Below, piece by piece: positions 1 through 6,667 of a DNA stretch of 64,000 nt (position 1 is its first letter; every line of letters begins with the position of its first letter). Both the position numbers and the translations under genes were made by a program. Source of the DNA: Oscillospiraceae bacterium (GTDB taxonomy: Bacteria > Bacillota > Clostridia > Oscillospirales > Ruminococcaceae); contig JAFWDH010000010.1 in the NCBI GenBank assembly GCA_017513135.1, positions 1 through 64,000 of the forward strand. Reading direction: 5' to 3'. The notes under the pieces are model-generated. The model was not told the origin of the DNA. It saw only the letters and a program-made list of their open reading frames with translations, and made no database searches.

Positions 1-46
1 ACTCCGGAGCCCGAGGTCGCAGGTTCGACTCCTGTCATGGAGGCCA
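1..46 (+). tRNA. tRNA-Arg (CCG), 3' part
   Basis: Only the 3' part lies in the window. Aligning the T-loop (TTCGACT, 24-30, stem GCAGG/CCTGT) places the anticodon loop at 2-8 with U33 at 3 and anticodon CCG at 4-6. The variable loop is 14-18, the acceptor strand 36-42, the discriminator G43 and an encoded CCA 44-46. Anticodon CCG reads the Arg codon CGG. The mobile genes that follow suggest this tRNA 3' end was the integration target. Confidence 0.85.
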
Positions 47-51
47 ATTTT

Positions 52-87
52 CCCCGTAAAATAAGGCGTTTCCGCCGTTTTACGGGG
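52..87 (+). terminator. hairpin directly after tRNA-Arg
   Basis: Ten-base arms CCCCGTAAAA (52-61) and TTTTACGGGG (78-87) enclose a second small stem GGCG/CGCC. The hairpin starts 5 nt after the CCA end, as expected for the tRNA transcript terminator. The downstream T-tract is interrupted (attgtgtttt). Confidence 0.6.
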
Positions 88-164
88 ATTGTGTTTTCAA
101 GAAAAAGAATGTAATCACAGTTACCCAAGTCGGGATGTGCACTTCTAACCATATGACAAATAAC

Positions 165-310
165 GGCAAAAGGTCTTCATTTTTCTGCTAATCATGATTA
201 GCAGAATTTTTTCTTTTTGGGGATCATTTTGCCATCACTCTGCTAATCATATTGGCGGCAGTAGGCAAGATTGAACCTTTTGCCCAAGCATTTTACCAAG
301 GCAAAAGGTT
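165..310. repeat. short direct and inverted repeats beside the tRNA (attachment-region-like)
   Basis: GGCAAAAGGT occurs at 165-174 and 300-309, and in inverted form at 275-284; 274-284 and 300-310 form an 11-bp inverted repeat. TCTGCTAATCAT occurs at 184-195, inside a palindrome, and again at 239-250. Families of short repeats next to a tRNA 3' end resemble arm-type binding sites of tyrosine integrases, but this role is inferred. No gene is seen between 47 and 416. Confidence 0.4.
183..213 (+). terminator. 24-bp perfect palindrome followed by T-run
   Basis: Positions 183-206 (TTCTGCTAATCAT and its complement) form a perfect palindrome followed directly by TTTTTTC. This fits a rho-independent terminator. 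The half-site repeat at 239-250 also allows a protein-binding operator. Confidence 0.45.
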
Positions 311-416
311 GATTCGTGCAGACGATAAAGTCTATATATCCACCCGTTATCAATCGCATAATTGCATTCTTGTAATCGCTTCAATATATAAAAAGCAGAA
401 AGAGAGGGTGTTATAA

Positions 417-593
417 ATGCGAAACCGTAAATATCACGTATATCTGACATCTGAAGAAAAGAGAATGCTTATAAAGGCTTTGATTGATGAGAGGAACTTT
501 CTAATAGCGAATGGGGAATACACGGATGCGGTGGACGATCTAATCATCAAAATCACAAAAGCACATCGAAAATGGCTTTTACTGTCCGCATAA
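417..593 (+). CDS. 58-aa conserved element protein, function unknown
   Basis: The frame starts at an ATG preceded by GAGAGGGTG and encodes MRNRKYHVYLTSEEKRML..., a highly charged 58-residue protein ending LLLSA. From memory, small proteins beginning like this are common in clostridial integrative conjugative elements; they have no assigned function. It contains no signal peptide or membrane segment. A palindrome that could terminate its transcript lies at 627-645. The start is supported by the ribosome binding site and by the lack of any other gene here. Confidence 0.65.
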   Translation: MRNRKYHVYLTSEEKRMLIKALIDERNFLIANGEYTDAVDDLIIKITKAHRKWLLLSA

Positions 594-626
594 CACGACA
601 GAAAACAAATTTTCTTAAATTTTTGA

Positions 627-672
627 AAAAAGGGGGCCCCTTTTTGGCCTTCTAAACTACTTATATAAGTAG
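627..672. repeat. two adjacent palindromes (GC-core and AT-rich)
   Basis: Positions 627-645 read A5-G5-C4-T5, a near-perfect palindrome that could terminate the small gene upstream. Positions 657-672 (CTACTTATATAAGTAG) form a perfect 16-bp palindrome, suitable as a dimeric protein site. Their proximity upstream of a structured RNA suggests a control or transfer-related region; no relaxase gene is present to test this. Confidence 0.45.
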
Positions 673-722
673 AGGGATCTTTTTGGAAACCTCTGCTGGA
701 CATTGAAAATTGAATATGCAAG

Positions 723-939
723 CACTGAGACATCAGTCCTGGTGATAGCCACTTGTGAGGTACGCGGTGACCCTTCTGAAATAGGGGAGGCTGAGCGAGA
801 ATCCCGTCACAGACCATGAGACAGCTTCTCATGTAGGCGATGACAGCCAGGATGATAATGGTACTCCCGGAAACGGCTCGGAGAGATCCTCGGAGGGGTG
901 AGATTCCCGTGATGCGGATAAGCTGTCCGCTACTCAGTG
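723..939 (+). ncRNA. candidate structured RNA of the mobile element
   Basis: No convincing protein is encoded here, but nested complementary segments are visible. Outer stem CACTGAG (723-729) pairs with CTCAGTG (933-939). Inner stem CCTGG (738-742) pairs with CCAGG (847-851). Within it GTGAC (767-771) pairs with GTCAC (806-810), and CATGAGA/TCTCATG (815-833) forms a hairpin with a 5-nt loop. GCGGA/TCCGC (914-930) closes another hairpin. This is a multibranched fold of about 217 nt lying between the 58-aa gene and the sortase remnant. I do not recognise a named RNA family. The plus strand is assumed from the neighbours. Confidence 0.45.
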
Positions 940-1008
940 ACTTCCCGGTTGCAGGGGCGAGGAGGATAAATACTGCAATATCACATTTCGAAAGAAAGTG
1001 ACCAAAGA

Positions 1009-1692
1009 ATGGCAAGAGTAAAATCCAGAGCGATCACAGCTCTGGGAATAATCTGCCTCATTCTATGTTTAGCCTCCGGCGGAGTATTTGTCTGCCGGAG
1101 GCTTGGCTATCGCGAATCAGCGAAAACGTATGAAAAGATTCGTGAAGAAACCGTTTCGACAGAATCGGATGTTACCGATTCTTCTGTCGTAAATACAGAC
1201 CAGCTTCTGGCGATGAATCCGGACTACGCATTCTGGATCGAAATACCAGGAACGGATATCTCCTATCCGGTAGTCCAGACTGCCAACAACTCAGATTATC
1301 TCCGAAAATCCTTTATCGGAGAGTATAAGGTTGGAGGCTGCATCTTCATTGACGCTGCATGTCCGTCAGATCTTTCCGGAAGAAATACAGTGATCTACGG
1401 TCACAGAATGTATGACGGAACTATGTTTTCTGGACTTAGTGAGTATCAGAATTCTGATTACGCAGCGGAGCATGCAGAGCTTCGGATCTATCTAAGAGAA
1501 GAGATACGGATTTATAGGCTTTTTTCTGTCAGGCAGACAGATCAATGGGACGATTACGCCAGAACAACCTTCGAAAATGATAATGATTACGCGGAGTGGA
1601 TGGAAGATCAACTATCACAATCTCTGTATGATCCAGAGCCAGTTTCACTAATGCAAGCAGCTCTTCGTTGTTTCCGTTACCTGTATCCTTGA
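1009..1692 (+). pseudogene. class B sortase, truncated before the catalytic Cys
   Basis: The protein has an N-terminal membrane anchor (about residues 9-30), then a sortase B-like sequence with DYAFWIEIPGTDISYPVVQ and the catalytic His at residue 132 in VIYGHRMYDG. Sortase B enzymes need a later TLxTC Cys and an Arg. Here the similarity stops near residue 210 (YDPEPVS) and no such Cys follows, because the sequence runs into the antisense tail of an integrase remnant. The product could not perform transpeptidation. Sortases of this type are usual cargo of clostridial conjugative elements. The ribosome binding site before the ATG is weak. Confidence 0.75.
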
Positions 1693-2095
1693 CCTCGTTG
1701 TGATAGAACATTTCCTCGAACTTCTCCGCATTGATCCTACGGTCATCATCCAGAATGTGGGCGTATCTCTCTGTAATCATCGCCGCTTCGGCATGACCGG
1801 TATCTCCCTGAACAGCTTTGATATCACCACCGCTGACTTTCAGTTTATATGTCGTACTGGAGTGCCGCAGGCTATGAAACACCACCGGTTTCAGATTCGC
1901 TTTCTTGATCAAATCCTGAAATTTTGTTCGGATCCTGCCATGCTCAATCGGTGTCCCATTGTCATGACAGATCACAAGATCAAAGTCGTTATAGTCGTCA
2001 CCTAGGAACTCCTTGATTTCATCAATACGTGCTTTTCTCTCCTGCAGAAGGAGAGCCATCGTCTTACAAGGTTGCACGTATTGCTGAATATGCCG
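1637..2095 (-). pseudogene. tyrosine recombinase (integrase), C-terminal remnant
   Basis: The open frame spans 1529-2158, but integrase similarity is limited to roughly 1637-2095. It contains the catalytic-domain signatures FHSLRHS (Arg), GDTGHA (His) and ITERYAH (the Tyr nucleophile), followed by a typical acidic tail. The N-terminal arm-binding and core-binding domains and the first catalytic Arg are missing, so the fragment is inactive. It points toward the sortase remnant, and both lose their ends near 1640, marking a deletion or recombination junction. This is probably the decayed integrase of an older insertion. Confidence 0.8.
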
Positions 2096-2201
2096 CTCGA
2101 CAGTATCTGGATTATGGTTCCGGTTGCTGTTCTCAGAGAGCTCAGCGAGCCTTGGCATGGATCACTTACAAAACTATACAAACTGATGAGCACAAAACCC
2201 G

Positions 2202-2226
2202 GGGAGGCAGTATGAGCCTCCCTTTT
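2202..2226 (+). terminator. rho-independent terminator before the M23 gene
   Basis: GGGAGGC (2202-2208) and GCCTCCC (2216-2222) form a stem with loop AGTATGA, followed by TTTT. It lies 16 nt before the next gene's ATG, so it either ends upstream transcription or attenuates the downstream gene. Confidence 0.6.
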
Positions 2227-2242
2227 ATAATGGGAGGTTACT

Positions 2243-3838
2243 ATGCCGGAAATAAAGACAAGAGATCACGTTGCCAGAACAGTGCGTTCTATGAACCGGG
2301 CCCATAATCTGTCCACCAGGATAAAAAGCAACACGGTACGAAGCAGAGACGACCAGATCGATGAAAAACAGTACGCAGTAGACACGGCTGAGAGTGGGGC
2401 GGCAGAGATGCTGCCCCACGCATCAGAGTTTCGTATTCGCATGAAAAATAGAAACGATGTGGTTGATGAGGTCGGTTTTGAGTCCGAAAATGAACCGACA
2501 CAGGAGCCAGCGAGATCTAAAACAAAGGAGAATCTGGTTTCACGTTCAAGGGAATCCTCTAGGAGACAGAGTGCTGAAAAGCAGATGAGAACTGGGGAAA
2601 AGAGAGTCAAGACTGTCCAGCCAGGAAGAAGCAGATCCGCAATGGCTTCAACACAACAGGAAGTATTTAAGAGATCTGTTGTGCAGAAGACTCGTGAGAA
2701 AACCATGCTGCTTAGACAAAGAATAGTTTCCGGAATAAAGCATGTCCTAAAGCGAATTCGCGAAGCAATGAAGAGTTTGATTGCGGCACTGACTTCCGGA
2801 GGAGCTGTGACAGTTGCAGCTATAGTCATCATTTGCTTTATTGGAATAATTGTCGCTTCCCCATACGGGATATTTCTTTCCAAAGACAGTGAAGGAGAAA
2901 CGATTCCTGTTGTGGTGCAGGAACTGAGTAATGAGTATTACAAAGGTATCGAGGATATTAAGAACTCTATTGAGTATGATGACATTGAGATTAGGTCTAA
3001 TGACGGAGCCTATTCTCTTAGATGGGATGAGATCCTGTCAGTATTTTCCGTCATGCTGACTACCGACACAAACAACCCAGTGGAAGTTGTAACGCTCGAT
3101 TCTACAAAAAAAGATCTTCTGAAGACATTGCTCCAGGAGATGAATGCTGTCGGGTATTCTGTGGAAACCGAGACTTATGAAGAAATAGAGACTGGCGAAG
3201 ACGATTACGGTAATGAGATTGAGGAGATCGTTGAAAAGACGAAGACGACACTCATTCTTAAACTGACTCACCGAAGTGCTGAAGAAGAGGCTGCCAGATA
3301 TTCCTTCTCGGCAAAACAGATGGCTTTTCTTAATGACCTGCTTTCCGGGACGTACTCGACATTATGGGCTCAGCTACTCGGAGGATATTCCAGTGGCATC
3401 GGCATTATCCCATCAAATGCGACATGGATTGGAACGGGAAGATATTCTTGGCCGCTGCCTGTCAATGGTGATATTACTTCAGGATTCGGCTGGAGGACGG
3501 ATCCGTTTACCGGCGAGCAGAAGTTCCATGGTGGTATCGATATAGGTGTCGGGGCCGGTACGCCGATCATTGCGGCTGATGCCGGAACTGTCACAGTCGC
3601 TAACGGCGTTGATTCCTGGGGCGGCGGATACGGCTTCTATGTGATAATCGATCACGGCGGCGGTGACGAGACCCTGTATGCGCACTGCTCTTCAATCTGC
3701 GTCCGGTACGGACAGACCGTACAAAAAGGAGAAGTGATTGCCTATGTCGGTTCCACTGGGAACAGTACAGGCAATCACTTGCATTTTGAAATAAGGGATA
3801 ATGGGCAGAAACAGAATCCGCTCGATTGGTTTGTATAA
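2243..3838 (+). CDS. membrane-anchored M23 peptidase of conjugative-element type
   Basis: A 531-aa protein with a long basic cytoplasmic N-terminus, one membrane segment at about residues 188-206, a charged linker, and a C-terminal M23 (LytM/lysostaphin-like) domain. The zinc and catalytic residues are visible: HGGID (H429, D433), YAHC (H481) and HLHFE (H512, H514). Enzymes of this layout cut peptidoglycan cross-bridges to let a conjugative channel cross the wall. No other transfer genes (relaxase, coupling protein, VirB4-like ATPase) lie in the window, so it is a leftover of a larger element. It follows a strong GGGAGG site. Its stop lies 11 nt from the stop of the convergent hsdS. Confidence 0.85.
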   Translation: MPEIKTRDHVARTVRSMNRAHNLSTRIKSNTVRSRDDQIDEKQYAVDTAESGAAEMLPHASEFRIRMKNRNDVVDEVGFESENEPTQEPARSKTKENLVSRSRESSRRQSAEKQMRTGEKRVKTVQPGRSRSAMASTQQEVFKRSVVQKTREKTMLLRQRIVSGIKHVLKRIREAMKSLIAALTSGGAVTVAAIVIICFIGIIVASPYGIFLSKDSEGETIPVVVQELSNEYYKGIEDIKNSIEYDDIEIRSNDGAYSLRWDEILSVFSVMLTTDTNNPVEVVTLDSTKKDLLKTLLQEMNAVGYSVETETYEEIETGEDDYGNEIEEIVEKTKTTLILKLTHRSAEEEAARYSFSAKQMAFLNDLLSGTYSTLWAQLLGGYSSGIGIIPSNATWIGTGRYSWPLPVNGDITSGFGWRTDPFTGEQKFHGGIDIGVGAGTPIIAADAGTVTVANGVDSWGGGYGFYVIIDHGGGDETLYAHCSSICVRYGQTVQKGEVIAYVGSTGNSTGNHLHFEIRDNGQKQNPLDWFV

Positions 3839-3848
3839 AGTTTACGAC

Positions 3849-5054
3849 TCACACAAACATCTGTTGAAGCAGCCCCTTCTTGACTTGTTTGATGGCTTCC
3901 AACTTATCCTTTTCAATCTGTATCTGTTTATCAAGAAGTTTGAAGAACGCAACGATTTTAGCCTGTTCTTCTGAACACGGAACATCAAATTCTAAGTCAG
4001 CAAAGATATCGAACTTAAGATTCCACTGGTCAGATGTCATACCCTGAGAATAGATTGTGAACTGCTTCAGTGCGTCATAAGTCTTAAACAGTACCATAAA
4101 GAATTCTGCATTTACACCGTCTTCAGGAATAATAATCGTATATGCGGGGCTAACGATTCCGTCCCAGTAAGAAACCCCTTCTGCACCTTGCCACATTCTC
4201 ATCGTATTATAAGCCATATCACCTGTCATGACGCGCTTATAGTTACTTTTATCTTCAGAGGAGTTGTCACGTTTGTCAGAATCAGCCTGTCTGATAACTC
4301 CATTAGCAATGGTTACAGAGAGAAGTTCTTCTCCACCCTGAGCCTTATCCTTACGTTCTGTAAAGAATTCGCCCATCGCATGCGATTCCCAATCAGGGAA
4401 CTCGCTTCCGTCATCAGCCTTAAACCTGATTTCCTGATAGAAAATCTGCTGAAGAAGACCCTTGCGACGAGTTTCGAGGGCATCAACCTTTGCCATCTGA
4501 TTCTCAATCTTCTGGTCATACAGAGACAAGAAAGCAGCTACTTTGTCCTGTTCCTCTTTGGTCGGAGCGAAGTGATGTGTCGTTGCGAAGAAATCATCTG
4601 GGGACACATTCAGAAGACCATGATTCCGAGCCCCTTCCGCACAAACTTCATTAACCGCTTCATACCAGGCAGGCGAATTGAAATACTGCACCAAATAATC
4701 CGAAGTGACATCTGCATCATCTTTCAGTGCAAAACAAATATACAGCGTCGATAATGCTCCTTGAGCATACTTATCCAGCCTCTTGATAGAGCCGACAGGA
4801 AAGCCCTTGGAATAGCTCTTATTGTAGGCAAATTCTCCATTCTGAAGCAGATAATAGCCAGACATATCCTTGCTGGCAACGGTCTTTCCAAAGTATGTTC
4901 TCTGGTCAACAAGGCCTTCTATTGAAGCTATTGTCAGCGGGATATCCGTCTGATTTTTAGAGTTTTTACGGCGAACTCTATCAGATATCTCCGACAAAGA
5001 GTCATTGATATATTCGTCATGGAATTCTGGAAATCTAATCTTTGGTGTAATCAT
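3849..5054 (-). CDS. hsdS: type I restriction specificity subunit HsdS
   Basis: At 401 aa it has the normal HsdS length, with two target-recognition halves. Each half is followed by a conserved helix: EEQDKVAAFLSLYDQKIENQ in the middle and EEQAKIVAFFKLLDKQIQIE near the C-terminus. Each recognition domain reads one half of a bipartite DNA site, and the helices set the spacing and bind HsdM. The start codon overlaps the hsdM stop (ATGA), so the two genes are translationally coupled. The target sequence cannot be predicted from the sequence alone. No inverted hsdS copy is visible in the window, so there is no local evidence of phase variation. Confidence 0.93.
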   Translation of the reverse strand: MITPKIRFPEFHDEYINDSLSEISDRVRRKNSKNQTDIPLTIASIEGLVDQRTYFGKTVASKDMSGYYLLQNGEFAYNKSYSKGFPVGSIKRLDKYAQGALSTLYICFALKDDADVTSDYLVQYFNSPAWYEAVNEVCAEGARNHGLLNVSPDDFFATTHHFAPTKEEQDKVAAFLSLYDQKIENQMAKVDALETRRKGLLQQIFYQEIRFKADDGSEFPDWESHAMGEFFTERKDKAQGGEELLSVTIANGVIRQADSDKRDNSSEDKSNYKRVMTGDMAYNTMRMWQGAEGVSYWDGIVSPAYTIIIPEDGVNAEFFMVLFKTYDALKQFTIYSQGMTSDQWNLKFDIFADLEFDVPCSEEQAKIVAFFKLLDKQIQIEKDKLEAIKQVKKGLLQQMFV

Positions 5055-6649
5055 GCTTGCACCTCTAATCCGAGTTCTTTCATGAATACAGATAACTGTT
5101 TATCGATTTCTGCTGACTGTATATCACAATTCTGAATCTTCTGGGTCTGAGCGTTGATGTCAACAGGCGGTTCCTTCTCGAAACTATCTACATAGCGAGG
5201 AATGTTGCAGTTATAGTCGTTGCGTTCCAATTCATCCATGTATGCCACATGCGAGAACTTATCGATTTCAGACCTGTTGACATAGGCATCAACAATGCGG
5301 TCGATATCCTCATCCGTAATAACATTCATGGTCTTTTCAGGTGTGAAATACTTACTTGCATCAATGAACAGGATGTTGTCGGAGTTCCCGTTGCGCTTCT
5401 TTTTAAGGACCATCACGATAACGGGCAGTTTTGCACCGTGGAACATCTTGGCAGGAAGTCCGATAATGGCATCTACCACGTTCAGGTTCTCAATCAGATG
5501 CCTGCGGATGTCATATTCTGCATCGTTCTTACCGTTCTTCTTCTGTTTGCCACGAAACAGGGCACCGCTCGGAAGCAGAACAGCAATCCTGCCGTCTTCA
5601 GACATGTGATAGACCATACTCTCTACGAACATCAGGTCAGCCTTGCCTTGTGGGGCAAGAACTCCGCATGAAGAGAAACGAGGGTCATCTAGAAGCTTCG
5701 GACTCTGATCGAACTTGGCAGAATATGGCGGGTTTTCGACCTGGATATCGAACATCAGCGGCTCACCGTTCTCATAGTAGTTATCCGTCTTAATGGAGTC
5801 TGAATTGAAACAACTGAACTTCTTATACGGTACACCATGCATCAGCAGGTTCATACGAAGCAAATTGTAGTTGCTGCCGTTCTTTTCAGTCGCATAGAAA
5901 TGTCCGACTTTCTTAGTAGACAGGTGGTTCTGCACTTCCAGAAGCAACGAGCCCGAACCAGCACAACTGTCAGCAGCGTTCTTTACTTCATCCAGCCCCA
6001 CTGTGGCAAGGCGTGCCAAAAGTTTAGATGCACAAGTCGGAGTAAAGAATTCACCGCCTTTCTTACCCGCATCAGATGCAAACAGGGAAATAAGAATCAT
6101 GTACGCTGTCCCCAACACATCCATTTCTGCATCGTCAACGTTGAATGAGATATCATCGACCTTCTGCATGACCTTGGCAATCAATGCAGTCCTCTCCGAT
6201 ACTTCCTTTCCAAGATCTTTATCCTGAAGGTTCATGTCGTCAAACAGCTTATCGAATGCTGCTTCGGATTCCTGTCCGATGGTGGAAGCTACCAGAGCAG
6301 AAATCGCCTTGTCGAAATGCTCGATAGAGAATTCAGTCCCTCTGATTTCATCGATAAGTGAAGCCCACAGATATTTTGGTTCAATGATATATCCGAGATG
6401 CTCGATGGACCAATCTCTGACAATAGGAGCTAACTCTTCGTTTTTCAAAGCCTCACGGTAGGTAACACTATCATCCTTCAGAAGTTCGTCCATATAGTTT
6501 TCAGTCTTCTCCGACAGGTATCTGTAGAAGATAACACCGAGGATATAGTTCTTAAACTTACTGGCATCCATATTACCGCGAAGTTCATTTGCAATAGCCC
6601 AAAGTTGGGTTGCCAGCTCCTGGGACTGCTTCTGTACGGCGTTAGCCAT
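5051..6649 (-). CDS. hsdM: type I N6-adenine methyltransferase HsdM
   Basis: A 532-aa HsdM with the N-terminal helical domain (residues 1-150) and an N6-adenine methyltransferase domain. The SAM motif is ADSCAGSGS (226-234), a mild variant of the usual DPACGSG, and the catalytic motif NPPY is at 306-309. HsdM2S methylates hemimethylated sites and protects self DNA. The start is supported by AGGAG at a suitable distance. It is the second of three co-directional genes, 18 nt after hsdR and overlapping hsdS by 4 nt. Confidence 0.93.
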   Translation of the reverse strand: MANAVQKQSQELATQLWAIANELRGNMDASKFKNYILGVIFYRYLSEKTENYMDELLKDDSVTYREALKNEELAPIVRDWSIEHLGYIIEPKYLWASLIDEIRGTEFSIEHFDKAISALVASTIGQESEAAFDKLFDDMNLQDKDLGKEVSERTALIAKVMQKVDDISFNVDDAEMDVLGTAYMILISLFASDAGKKGGEFFTPTCASKLLARLATVGLDEVKNAADSCAGSGSLLLEVQNHLSTKKVGHFYATEKNGSNYNLLRMNLLMHGVPYKKFSCFNSDSIKTDNYYENGEPLMFDIQVENPPYSAKFDQSPKLLDDPRFSSCGVLAPQGKADLMFVESMVYHMSEDGRIAVLLPSGALFRGKQKKNGKNDAEYDIRRHLIENLNVVDAIIGLPAKMFHGAKLPVIVMVLKKKRNGNSDNILFIDASKYFTPEKTMNVITDEDIDRIVDAYVNRSEIDKFSHVAYMDELERNDYNCNIPRYVDSFEKEPPVDINAQTQKIQNCDIQSAEIDKQLSVFMKELGLEVQA

Positions 6650-6667
6650 TGTAGTATTCTCCTTTCA

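Noticed and set aside
434-1015. 193-aa minus-strand open frame across the RNA region
   Set aside because: It lies opposite the 58-aa gene and nested stems, has no ribosome binding site and no recognisable domain.
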